Under the pieces are notes generated by a model. It ran no database searches and had not been told where the DNA came from. It worked only from the letters and a program-made list of their open reading frames with translations. Positions 11,356-21,850 of a DNA stretch of 64,000 nucleotides are shown here, piece after piece. The stretch spans positions 1,916 through 65,915 of the forward strand of contig QANU01071322.1 of assembly GCA_003254905.1 (NCBI GenBank), read 5' to 3'. The stretch comes from Nissolia schottii (Eukaryota; Streptophyta; Magnoliopsida; Fabales; Fabaceae). The position numbers and the translations under genes are program-made. Every line of letters begins with the position of its first letter. Positions within the stretch are counted from its first letter, which is position 1.

Positions 11356-11356
<1 letters not shown>
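11028..11356. mobile_element. MITE-like foldback element, copy B
   Basis: The left end reads 'gattaaatatgtttttag' then 'tccttataaaat'; the right end 'attttataaagattaaaa' then 'acatatttaac' is its reverse complement with few differences. Inner modules also pair ('ttgtatttggtctcc' with 'gggacgaaacacaa'). The centre has nested 'cacgtgtcac' and 'catgacgtgtcatg' palindromes. It is the same family as 883-1190. It is flanked by TAA-rich DNA on both sides. Confidence 0.8.

Positions 11357-11398
<42 letters not shown>
11356..11398. repeat. (TAA)n microsatellite between two MITEs
   Basis: About fourteen perfect AAT units lie directly between two members of the same foldback family, one ending at about 11356 and the next starting at about 11397. 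Confidence 0.9.
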
Positions 11399-11574
11399 GG
11401 GTTGAATATGTTTTTAGTTCTCAAAAGTTTTAAATTTTGTGTTTTACCCCTACAAAATTTTTCATTAAGAAATCGTTCATTTAAATTTAGAGGGACAATT
11501 TCTTGATAAATTTAAAAAAAAAACACAAAATTTATAATTTTTAAAGAATTAAAAATATATTTAACCCTAACCAT
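11397..11574. mobile_element. MITE-like foldback element, copy C (short)
   Basis: This is a shorter member of the same family. Its left end 'agggttgaatatgttttt' pairs with the right end 'aaaaatatatttaacccta'. Inner arms 'ttaaattttgtgttttac' and 'aaaacacaaaatttataa' also pair. At about 178 bases it lacks the central palindromes of copies A and B. Confidence 0.75.
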
Positions 11575-12240
11575 AACTACTGATAATAACTATTGTATTA
11601 AGAACAACATGATTTTAACTATTTTTTCTATTCAAAAGAAAAGATTTGGAAAGTGTAGAAAAGCACTTTAATTCGCTGAGCTGTGTGTGAGGGTGAGCGT
11701 GAGTTATGCAGCCAATTATCAAAAGGTAGAGGCAGTGGCACCGGCCACGATGCGAGTGAAAGGCGTGGGAGACAGTGATTCAAGAGTTGAACTTGAGGCA
11801 CGACGCATCACCCAATCAAATTTAGGATATAATTAAATCAATTTTGTTAAGAATATTTATTCCAATGGTAATGATTTATGATAAAATCTCGAATTTAATT
11901 CACTTTCAATTTAAAAGTTTAGGTTTTCTAAAATAAATTTGGAGTACTATAGTAATAATGATTAGTACTATATATTTACTTGACAGTTGTATGTGTGAAT
12001 TGACAATTATGACTTTATGAGTTTATTATGGCATGAATCAATGACGCAAATTGAAACATATTTTTGTTGGCTTAACTTAAAATAACGATGTTTGATTCAT
12101 TAATTGAAACGATTACAAGATTCTCTAGTTCTTCCAGTAAAAAAAAAAAAAAATTCTCTAGGAAATAATTGAGTCGTCACAAACATTCACGAAAATAAAT
12201 TTATCAAGTGAGCAAAATTACCAAGTTGCCAAATTATATT
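11575..12240. other. Gene-free stretch
   Basis: No supported gene. The part at about 11690-11815 is less AT-rich and could be an eroded exon or leader, but no open frame with protein character is visible. Confidence 0.4.
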
Positions 12241-12279
12241 TTTTGTTTAAAAAGATATTATTAGATATTTTTATGTGCG

Positions 12280-12478
12280 AAGGAAATCATGTGCCTCCGT
12301 GGGTTTTCCCCTTGTCATTTTATTTTCAATAGGGACCCAATCTTCTTGAGTAACTTTTGGCCAGCATTGCTCCATAGCCCTGGGGGCAAGTTGAAGTACA
12401 GTACGTCCTATCATTCCCAAACGAATGGGCAAACGGAAGTGATTAATCAATGCTTGAAAACTCTCATTACTTTCATAA
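12280..12478 (+). pseudogene. Ty3-gypsy integrase fragment
   Basis: The plus frame reads 'FNRDPIFLSNFWPALL', a gap, 'STSYHSQTNGQTEVINQCL' and 'KTLITF'. This corresponds to the integrase core of Ty3-gypsy retrotransposons, where the usual wording is 'S-DRDP-F-S-FW...T-YHPQTDGQTE-VN'. It spans the second catalytic Asp region and the glutamate-bearing 'QTNGQTEV' motif. Only about 65 codons survive, with no reverse transcriptase, gag or LTR around them, so this is a dead relic. Confidence 0.85.
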
Positions 12479-12884
12479 CACGTTATCGGTACTATGTTCT
12501 ATATAATTCAAATAATCAATTTTATTTGATAATCCATTCTATAATGTAGTAATTTTCTATTTAATATTTTTCCTTGGCACCATAGAATCAATCCATTACG
12601 ATTTTGTTTCACCTCTTTCTATTGATTCCAAAACCGTGAATTCTTTTGATACAAAGCCAATATAAATTGAATAGAGAGCTACTAAATAAGCATGCTCATC
12701 TGTTCAAATGTCTTCATGTTTGAGTCCGTGAAATAGAAATATAAATAGGATGTTTTGCATATGTGTTCATAATTCAATTATTTTTTGTATCCCTTTTATT
12801 TTATATTTTATTTATGCTTTTTACAATGACTTTATTAAAACATCATTCTTTTTATATTATTCTATTCCTTGTTTTCTAACACCA

Positions 12885-13575
12885 TTCCTATAAGTGAGTT
12901 GTAGCGGTATCTATGACAAAATATAAGCATCCTCTGAAGTGAATAATAATAGTACCAATGAGAAAATATAATCATTCCCAGATGTGAATGAAACTGTACC
13001 TATAGCCATTCTCATAAGTGAATGACAAACATATTTCATAAGTAAATGACAATGGTACATATAAGAAAACAAAATCATTTCCTGAAGTGAATGGTAATGG
13101 TACATATAAGAAAATAAAACTATTCCCTCAATTAGTGAATAGTAACAGTACATATAATAAAACAGAAAAACTATTCTCAAAAGTGAATGATAGTTATATC
13201 TATGAGAACTAATTATTCCTAGACGTGAATGATAATTATACGTATAATTATACATGAGAACACATAACTATTTCCAAAATTCAATGATAATTGTATCTAG
13301 CTATAACGAAAATATAATCATTCTCAAAAGTGAATGATAATAATACCCAATAAAAAGGATAATCAATCCCTAAAGTGAATGTGTCATTGTTATTCAAAAT
13401 TATCCAAAAAAATATATTATTATTTCTCAATTTAAGGAAGAGATATTACAAATTCCTAGAAGTGAATATGTTAAATGATTATTCCCTAAAGTGAATGAAT
13501 CTCATTAATTTTACATTCTCCAAAGCAAATAAATCTTATTATTTTACACACCTTGAAGCGAATGTAAATTATTCT
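12885..13575. repeat. Diverged minisatellite, unit about 45-50 bases
   Basis: About fifteen imperfect units share the core 'AAGTGAATGATAATGGTAC'. Most are followed by a 'TATAAGAAAA' to 'AATCATTCC' segment. Cores are seen near 12936, 12979, 13014, 13040, 13085, 13132, 13180, 13222, 13274, 13327, 13372, 13459, 13487, 13519 and 13555. Spacing is mostly 40-52 bases, shrinking toward the right end. The minus-strand open frame here (Tyr-rich, repeating) is only a translation of the repeat. Confidence 0.85.
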
Positions 13576-14223
13576 AGTAATAATTTTGAGTATTCATACT
13601 TTATTATTTTATTTTAATTTTGGGTATTTATAATATGATACTCATATCCTATTGAAGAGGACAATATAGTAACCAATTTCCAAAAGTAAATTGGTCTACT
13701 CAATCTTTAATTTCCATTTTTTTATTTTCATTCAGGTTTATTGAATTTACTTTTATTGTTAGCCAATATTTGCAATAAAATCAATAAATTATGGTGTATC
13801 TTATAATTATTAATTGAGTTATTCTTTTTTATTTTTAGATCAAATTGATATCATTGATTTTTTCATTATTGTTTAGAAAAATAAGTGAATGACATATTTG
13901 AGTAACAAAACAATAGACATATGAGATAACAATTTCCTTTCTTATATTAAAATAGTAGTGTTTATATATATTTTGCAAGTAGTGCGATAATATATTTATT
14001 AAAAGCAAACCATATCTTACTTATGTTGTAATGAGATAAGAAAATGATAACACAATCATTGGCAGTACAAAAGTTTTGAAAGGTACAGAAGAGCTAATAT
14101 TTTATTTCCTGAATAAACAAAATTTATGAAGCACTACTATCTTATAATTCATAAAGATGAATGAAGGCTCTAGAAGAGCTATTATTTTGTTTCCTGAAAA
14201 TAAAGTTTCACTAATGCCTAACG
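13576..14223. other. Gene-free AT-rich stretch
   Basis: No supported gene or identifiable element. The stretch follows the minisatellite and is AT-rich throughout. Confidence 0.45.
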
Positions 14224-14340
14224 GTAGAGATTAATATCGCAGGGCTCACTAGCGACAAGGACTAAAACCAAATTATTTTTGATATGTTTAGACTAAAAAA
14301 AGGGACCTAAACCAAATCTCAGACATTTGTTAGGACCTGC
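14224..14340. mobile_element. Half of a foldback element related to 49384-49795
   Basis: The minus strand reads 'tttggtttaggtccctttt' then 'tagtctaaacatatcaaaaa' and 'ttggttttagtccttgtcgc'. The same modules, more diverged, form the arms of the 49384-49795 inverted repeat. Only one arm is visible here, so the copy is truncated or solo. Confidence 0.5.
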
Positions 14341-14899
14341 TTAATTTCTACGTACATACAATATAAAAATATTTTACACTATCATCAAGTTTTTTTTGAC
14401 GAAAAAAATAAGGATTTCATTCATAGAGTAGCCAAACAACACTTACAAGTTGAACATACTACATCAGATCTAATATTAATAAAATATGAATATACCCTTC
14501 ATTCTGAATTAGCCGAAGATTTGTAGCTGTGCTCATTATTCAAAAGCTATTAATGTCCAAGCATCTTTCATATCAAAGACCAACACTACCAGTGTTGTAG
14601 TTTGAAGAATGCACTATCCTTGTTTTCATGATAAATCTAAATAACTTCTTTATCTGTAAGACTCTTATAAATGAAATCTCACAAAGAGAAATGAAAAAAA
14701 ATCATAAAATGGAAAGAAAACACCACAAAAGGGAAAAAGAACACCACAAAGGAAAACATAAACATTCACAAAAGAAAATGAAAACACAAGAATAATTCTA
14801 AATAATGAAAAAAGAAAATCTGGTGGGTCTGCCACCAAAGAACAATGATGGCAATCCCTCTCTATAATACTCACAAAAGAAAAGAACAAAAGAAAAGGA

Positions 14900-17000
14900 G
14901 AGAGAAGAAAGAAAAATAAGAATTAGAGTAATATATATGAGAGTCAAACACATCTACTAATGTAATAAGATTTGATTAGATGATAACTATACTTTCATAA
15001 AAATTAAACTCAACTCATATTCATATTTGCTATGGAATAATAGGGAGAGTAGTCGAGATGGAAAAGAGAAAGAATAGAAAAGGAAGAGAGGGAGCTTTAG
15101 TCTATTTATAATCTCAATGGTGTCTTATACAATGAGCACCCAAAGGTCTATTTGTAGCCTACAAGTGAAATACACAATATTACATCAAATCTCTATCATA
15201 TCAAGATATATCTATCTAATTGGATATCAACTAAATTAGGATATGGGCATCCACATTAATAATATGCATCCACATTAATAATATTTTATAACACTTCCCT
15301 TGGATGTTCAACGGGGATATGCCTCATTAAAACATTACTAAGAAAAAACCATTGAGAAAACATTTTAGTGAAGGAAAAAGAGTACAAAATTCTCATAGTG
15401 CGAGCTATCTTGTTAAAAATCTTATCAAGAAAAAATCAATGAGATAAAATCCTTGATTAAGAAAAAAAATAGTATAACATTTCTCCCCCTCTTAGGATAA
15501 TTATGAACATTCATCTAAAAAGATGATGTATAAATTGTCACCATAATAAACTCACACGTAGTACTACAGTTTTTGTAACAATGGCTACACAACCTTTATC
15601 CCCTTCGACTTTTGGCCAATAAGAAGCGAGGAGTGAAACAACCTAGTAGACATCTGAAAGTTGCGGTCATAGTGCACAAATAACAACTTGCTTCAACATT
15701 CTTCATGATACTTGAATATGTTGATTAATTGCGCTTATCCAAAAACATTCACGACTAGCTTCATGTATTATAATAATTCATGCATGATTTGAAAAACTAA
15801 TAGCTAAAGTCTATTTTGTTGATCTCTATGTTAAAGTCATGCTTCTGCATGTAAATAAATAACCTTTGAATTCTGCCAAAATATAAAAAGAGAAAAAGAA
15901 TCCTGCAGCTACATAGTCAATAAATTGTGATTTTGATTCATATCAATAAAGTAAATCTATGAAGATATCACAATAAATATTGAAAATCATTATAGTATGT
16001 TCATGTTAAACAAGAACTAAATCTTGCTAACTAGCTTACACAAAAAACTATATCCAATGGTGTATTATTAGTGAGATATACTAGTGCTCCATAGCGCTAA
16101 GACGTGGTACTTTAAGAACAATTTTTTTTTGTCATTTTCATATGGTCTTAATGGATCTTTGTCAACTAATCTCACCACCATTGAGGTACTCAATGGATAT
16201 GCTCAATCTATATACACTCATTTCAAAGTCTTCTTAGTATAAGTTAATTGATAGACAAATATTTTATTTATCAAATGTTCTATGTGTAAGAAAAGACAAA
16301 ATTTTGTCTTATTAAGATATTTCTTTAAATAATCTGCATATTTTGGAATATCTTTTGGAGATTCAATGATGCTTAAATCATCAACTTATGTTGTGATATT
16401 ACAAGTTAGATCTAACCCTTTTATAAAATACATGGGTAAACAAGATTACTTTTATACCCATATTTCAATAAATATTGGCTTAGGCGATTGTACCACATAC
16501 ATCATGATTATTTTAATCCATATAAGGATTGTTGAAGCTTTAATGAACAAATTTTTTAAGAATTTCTATATGCTTAAGTTATTTTAAATCCTTAAGGGGT
16601 TTTTATAAAAATTTTACTAACTAGTAAGCCATATTGATAAACGCATGTCTAATTTCTTTATTAACTGTCATAATCAAATTAAATCCACCACCAGAGAAAT
16701 ATCTTCATATAGTCAATGCCAATTTTTTTTAAAAAAAAAATCCTTGTGCTACAAATCGTGCTTTGTAAATTTATATCTTATTCTTCCCCATTTCATTTAT
16801 GCATTAGAAAAAGACTCATTTGTACCCCATAGGCTCTACTCCTTCAGGTGTTTGATTATAGATTCCAAACACTTCATATTTTTCAAGTGAACTTAATATC
16901 AACATAAATTGTCTTTCAGCACTAGCCAATCATTGTCTATATTCTTTGAGAGATTTTTATTCAAGATCATTATCTTGCTTTATTATTTCAATAGCAACAT
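14900..17000 (-). mobile_element. Degraded Ty1-copia retrotransposon, 3' portion, minus strand
   Basis: Reading the minus strand, reverse-transcriptase remnants come first (about 16900-16350: 'PMGYK', 'YKFTKHDL', 'LDMRL' beside the usual 'GYKWVF', 'YKARLVAQG' and 'LDMRLMDV'). RNase H remnants follow (about 15870-15660: 'SNHA', 'HEASRECFWISAI'). Next comes a polypurine tract, 'aagagggggaga' (minus), at about 15481-15492. A 3' LTR starting TGTTATACT at 15479 follows directly, with a TATA word 'tataaata' at about 15101-15108. The order RT, RNase H, PPT, LTR is that of copia elements. There are many stops and frameshifts. The distal end of the LTR and the 5' end of the element are not resolved; 17000-17600 may be its eroded integrase-RT linker. 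Confidence 0.8.
15480..15494 (-). other. Polypurine tract of the copia remnant
   Basis: The minus strand has 'taagagggggagaaa' immediately before the TG of the 3' LTR. This is the primer site for plus-strand DNA synthesis in LTR retrotransposons and fixes the LTR start at 15479. Confidence 0.75.
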
Positions 17001-17625
17001 TATGTGCATATAACATTGTCAATAACAATATGATTTTGATTGGTTCCATATTTTTCATAAAGGCATAACTCATCGAGATCTCTTTATTTTTGTCATTTTT
17101 GAGGTACCTGAACCACTTTTGGGGTTTCATCAATAGTTATATCTTGGGGCTCTTTTTGAACATGTGCCTCATATTATGTCCATCTTCATTAATTACTACT
17201 TTCCATTTTAAAGGATTTTTCATATTTTGAACCGATTGTGCTAACACGCTTCAGGTATGACTTACTTTGCACTAATAAGTTGTCCTTCTAGGGCATCATT
17301 TTAAATTGGAGCAATTATTTGTAGCTAGGACATCATTTTAAATTGGAGCAATTATTTGTAGCTTGTATATAAGCTTTCATAACTCTCTTTGGGTCTGTAA
17401 ATGAATCTCACAGTTGATTTGCAATATTTTGCCACATTACCTTGTAAGAGGATCTAAATATAATAATGGTAATGTATTTTATGTAATTTCCATTTTTAGC
17501 TACTTATTTTTTGCCCCTAATGTTGGGAAAATTATTTCATCAAAATGACAATAAAATAAATATTTTTGTAAATAAATCTCTTATTGGTCGAGGTAGTTTA
17601 TAATAAAAGGGGATTCATAACCAAT

Positions 17626-17627
<2 letters not shown>

Positions 17628-17663
<36 letters not shown>
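17628..17663. repeat. (GT)n microsatellite
   Basis: Eighteen uninterrupted TG units. Confidence 0.95.
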
Positions 17664-17664
<1 letters not shown>

Positions 17665-17818
17665 TCTCTAATGTCCAATCTTTGTGTGTTGTGGTGGAGA
17701 AATTTCAACATAAACCACACATTTAAAAAAAATTTAAGATGGTAAATATTTGGATCTTGACTAAAAGCCAAGTGTAATAGGGAGAATTTCTAATAACTTG
17801 TTGGCATGATGTTCAACA

Positions 17819-17988
17819 AGATCAAGATCCTCTACTTTTCAAAATGAAAAGTAAATGATAATGTTCAAAATCTCACCATTCATTAGAGATGGTGAGATGA
17901 GATGAGATAAATATTATGTGTAATGAATGGTGATATCTTAAACATTACCCTGTATTTTTCATTTTAAAAAGTAGAGGATCTTGATCCG
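17819..17988. mobile_element. Mutator-type MITE with 9-base target duplication
   Basis: The left arm 'gatcaagatcctctactttt' pairs with the right end 'agtagaggatcttgatc'. Pairing continues inward ('aaaatgaaaagtaa', 'atgttcaaaatctcaccattcatta') for about 65 bases with some mismatches. Both sides carry the direct repeat 'tgttcaaca' (17810-17818 and 17989-17997). A 9-base duplication with long terminal inverted repeats is characteristic of Mutator-like elements. The element is about 170 bases and non-coding. Confidence 0.85.
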
Positions 17989-17997
17989 TGTTCAACA

Positions 17998-19777
17998 TTT
18001 AGTATTCTTGATTCTTGTTGCGTCATGTGCAAAGGATCAAAAATCATTTTCATCTCAATTATCCACGTTTTTAAGAACAAGTTTCATAGAGGTTTAGTAG
18101 ACAGTGTTTATTTTATTCTTTATTCTGAATTAAAGTGTGTAAATTTCGGAATCATTATATCTTTGAAGTTTTGCATTACTACTTGTCAAGGCCAAATCAC
18201 ACTCATTGTGTTCATATAAATCTAAATCTTTTATTCATCATTTTTTTTTTATATTTGTTTGTTGAAAGGATCCTTTACTTGCAAGTTTTCATATTGCATT
18301 ACTTTCTCTATTCTCCTGAATGAATTTTTTTATCACTTCAAAGAAAAAAAATTATCAGTTTCCTTTCTTACAATGGCATCAATGCTAAGGATGCCACCTG
18401 CGCGCGGGATAGGATGGGGGAGTGCTTCCCCCACCCTACCACTAAGGTAGCGTTTGATTTATGTTTTGGGATAGAAAGAACAGAGACATGAACAACAAAG
18501 ACGTATCTTTGTATTCTTTTTTAAATACATAAATTAATTTAAAAATTATCTTTAAAAAATATTTCTAATATCGCTCATTTTTTGAGGTACAAAAATTACC
18601 TTAAAAATTGTCCCGCAATAAAACAGTTAAATTTTTTTTTTTTTGTCTTAGTCTTCTTCTTCAAAAAATCATACTTTTGTCTATATAATATCTTTATTTC
18701 CTCGGTTTCAGGACCTCCACATCCCCGTTTCCATGTGCGGAGGTGGAAGCAGCTGAGGTTGGTTGTCGACAAGTCGAGCAGGTGGAAACCATGTGCTACA
18801 ATGTTGCAATTGAGTGCAACCAATCAGCTAACGATGTTGTAATCAATGTGGCGCCCAACCATGGATGAAATATGTGAAGGCGCCTATGAAGAAAAAGGCC
18901 CCATGATGGCGATTTGGTGGTGGTGGTGGGATCGATAAGCGATTGCACGACCTCTTAGTCAAGTAATGACAACAATTGGTGGAGTCATGGAGGTGATTGA
19001 TGGGGGTGAAATTAGCAATCACCTCATTTCACTAGCAAATGCACTAGGTGATCAAGTAATAAAGTCTAAGTAGAGTATTGAATTCCATGATCGTTGGACT
19101 CAATCTTCGTATTGTTTCTAGTAGACAAAAGCTAGATGAACTAAATAACAATTAGCAAAAGACAATGGGTATGCGAATTATGGGTGAATAATGAAGATCA
19201 ATAAGCAATTAGCAACAATTAACAAATGATTAGAATTGGCAATCTACGTGTAACCCACTATATTGGTTTAGTCTTGGGGAAATCAAGGAGCATTGGGTTC
19301 CAAGTTCATTAATCTAATTTTGCTATTAAAGCAAGAGGCTCTTGTTCTAATTGATGGGGGTGAATCTCCTACCACATAGTCTATCAATATGGTTGTCAAT
19401 CACAACAACGATGTCAACGTGCTACCACGTAAAAGGTTCACCGGGTTGTCAATACTACTACAACTAATAGGAGTTATTTATTTATTTATTTTTTATACAG
19501 ATAGTCTTTTTTTTGATACAGACTACAACTAATAGGAGTGTGAAGCTTTTATATTACTCTATAATTTCCGTTCTAAATTCACACTAGTGTTTGTCAGGCA
19601 CTGTGGTTTCTGTATCAAGGTCTATCCTAGGTTATACTCAAGTCACTTATTCTCGAGTTAGACAGGTATTTCTATCCTAAGCCATTAAACTCTCTTAATG
19701 AGGCCGCCTAATTACTCAAAGAAGCACTAATTAAAGTGCACATGAATTAGAATCTCAAATTAGACAATATACAAAAA
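17998..19777. other. Gene-free stretch, possible transposon debris
   Basis: No gene can be supported. A less AT-rich island at 18700-19060 gives a short open frame that I do not recognise. The phrase 'attgatgggggtgaa' occurs near 18998 and again near 19360, about 360 bases apart, hinting at an internal duplication or two ends of an eroded element. Confidence 0.4.
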
Positions 19778-19992
19778 TGCTACACGTACACCCAATTTTA
19801 TATACTCATACATACACCATTAATAATGCACAAACTTTATTCTCACGAGTGCACAAATATTACAAACTTATAGATGATATTCTCAGTTATACTTAATTAA
19901 GTGCACAAACTTTATAGACATTAAAACACAAACTTTATGTATGTTAGTATAGAGTGTATGTATGGTATATATTTTTTTGTGTACGTGTAACA
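19778..19992. mobile_element. MITE-like element 'TGCTACACGTACAC', copy 1
   Basis: The left end 'tgctacacgtacaccc' pairs with the right end 'gtgtacgtgtaaca'. The interior has 'aatgcacaaactttattctc', 'cacgagtgcacaaatatta' and 'cttaattaagtgcacaaact'. The reverse complement of 31159-31360 matches it along its whole length with scattered differences, establishing a two-copy non-coding family of about 200-215 bases. Confidence 0.8.
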
Positions 19993-20139
19993 AGACTCAG
20001 ACAATATAATACAGTTAACATTCATCACAATAATTACATCTTTCCCATAGTCTTCATTGAGAAATACTCGCATATTTATAGCGCACGTTTAATGTGTACT
20101 CTATGAATATTGTTAATTATTAATTTAAATTTAGAGTAT

Positions 20140-20307
20140 TTAAAAATGATAAGGGATGAACCCTCAAAGCTAGTTAAATCAATGAGTTAGTGTGTTAGTT
20201 AGTTATAGTTGTTAGTTAGTTATAGTTGTTAGTGAGTTGTTGTAACTGATGGCTTAACCTCTCTTAGCTCACTATTTGCTATATAAGGACAGAGTTCTCA
20301 TCCCATA
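20140..20307 (+). mobile_element. LTR-like sequence before the copia gag remnant (tentative)
   Basis: This stretch holds repeated 'gttagttatagtt' words, a 'tatataagg' TATA-type word at about 20280-20288 and then 'catcccatagcagatcgtc', directly ahead of the gag-like reading frame. The arrangement fits a copia LTR or leader, but no duplicated partner is visible. Confidence 0.4.
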
Positions 20308-21005
20308 GCAGATCGTCTTGATAAGGAAAACTTTTTGCCCTGGCAGCATCTTGCCTTGGCTTCTATCCGTCCTCATGATCTTGAGGATTACCTTTGCAAA
20401 ATCAAGGTTCCTTTTCGGTATGCAACCCCAACGAATGCAGCTTCTGCCACTGAATCTCAAGCTTTCAAGGAATGGTGCTAGCAATATTATCATGTCTCAC
20501 GGCTTCTTTCCTTAATGGATGCTTCATTCAAAAATCGAATGGTTGGCTATGATTTCTCACATGAAATCTGGTCCAAAATTCAAATGTATTTTGCATCACA
20601 AATGGTTATGGATTCACTTGCAACTGTTGGTTCTCCTTAATAGTGGCTCATCACATTGAGGTAATTCTTGATGGTCTCAATGAAGATTACGTCTCCTTCA
20701 TCACTATGGTTCTCTCAAGATCAGAACCTTTCTCTGTTGATGAAGTGGAAGCTCTCTTTATGGCTCAAGAGGAGATGTTGGAACGCTTTAAGAAACCTGA
20801 GAATTCCTTGGCTTAAGCCAATGTTTCTCAGTCCAATCATCAAGACTCACAATCCCGAGGAAGGGGTTATGGAGGCCACAAGGATTGTGGAGGATGGAGC
20901 TCACGTGGAGGCAGAACTTCATGGCAAGGAGGTAATAGAACTCAATGCCAACTTTGTGGTGGCCATTTGTCATGGGAATGTTTCTTTCACGCCCCAAATT
21001 AGGAT
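20308..21005 (+). pseudogene. Ty1-copia gag (UBN2-type) pseudogene
   Basis: The plus frame from 20311 reads 'DKENFLPWQHLALASIR', then 'YATPTNAASATESQAFKEW', a stop, and after it 'LLSLMDASFKNRMVGYDFS'. Later pieces give 'VILDGLNEDYVSFITMVLS' and 'FSVDEVEALFMAQEEMLER'. A Gly/Arg-rich part ends in a zinc-knuckle-like 'CQLCGGHLSWECF'. This is the capsid-like gag of Ty1-copia elements, which packages element RNA in particles. At least two stops and one frameshift (around 20640) disrupt it, and no pol follows. Confidence 0.8.
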
Positions 21006-21785
21006 GTGACTGCACGTAGGGATACTGACCCTATGGAAGCTTTGACATGACATACTAACGCTAATGCATGATAGAATAAACAACTTATTCTATAAATATA
21101 AATAAGTGAATAGTCTTATAAGTAAACTTTAATAAAGTCTTTGAATTACATCTTTCTGGAAATAAATGCTAATGTACTAATACATGTATGCAGAAACAGG
21201 ATCTTGCCTAACTGATTTGGAGCATATCTAAAAATTTAAACCTTGGTAGACCCCAATGCAAAACAGAGCTTACCATAAACGCTGGACCTCGCTGCTATTG
21301 GACAAGGGGGATGTTCTCACTTTCCTCTATTGAATTTGAAAAACAACATGACAGATGAGTGAGTTGCCAACTCAGTGGTGGGTACCTTGGTACCACTCAC
21401 ATAACAAATACTGCAGGTAATACAAAGTATATATAAATTATGTACATGAATTTAAAGCTGAAAAGTAGTTGCTGAAAGTAAATTTGTTTTGGCTTATATC
21501 GAGTGTCCGCCTCCGGTGGAGGGGGCGGGATGAGAGATAACAGCAGTGAACCCATGTAATATTGAGTATAACAGCAGTGATGCTATGCTAGCCCCCTATA
21601 ATATGGAATATAGTATGTGGGGGGGGGGGTGCTACTGAGTATATATATTGAACTGAGTCCTCTACCTTAAGGTATTCTGTTTATGAAGCCTTTTAGGTGA
21701 GTTAGATTCATTACCGAGGTTATTAGATCCTAAGCCTACTATTTATGGAAGGTATCATCCTAGCCAGTTTATGCTTTAGTCTTGT
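21006..21785. other. Gene-free stretch
   Basis: No supported gene. A G-run of ten lies at about 21619-21628. Words such as 'ctccggtggagggggcggg' (21510) give local GC-rich spots, but no element can be named. Confidence 0.4.
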
Positions 21786-21850
21786 TAATGAAACTCGAAC
21801 CCAAGACTTCTGGCATTCAGAGTAATGTCTTATCCACTAGACTAGCATTA
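21786..21850 (-). other. tRNA-like (SINE-type) promoter segment
   Basis: On the minus strand an A-box-like 'tagtctagtggataag' (about 21829-21844) is followed 30-40 bases later by a B-box-like 'gggttcgagtttc' (about 21790-21802). This is the spacing of internal RNA polymerase III promoters in tRNA genes. The flanks do not form a 7-base acceptor stem, so it is tRNA-derived, not a tRNA gene. The same module occurs at 38428-38487. Confidence 0.6.

Noticed and set aside
12911..13255. A 114-codon minus-strand frame rich in Tyr, Ser and His
   Set aside because: It is a direct translation of the minisatellite; its repeating 'YNYHS' and 'FSYMYH' pattern follows the repeat unit.
12885..13575. A CRISPR-like array
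   Set aside because: Units are diverged tandem copies without constant repeats and unique spacers, in an intron-containing plant genome.
21786..21850. A possible tRNA gene
   Set aside because: A- and B-box words are present, but no paired 7-base acceptor stem or anticodon stem can be drawn. The same module recurs with a transposon arm at 38.4 kb.
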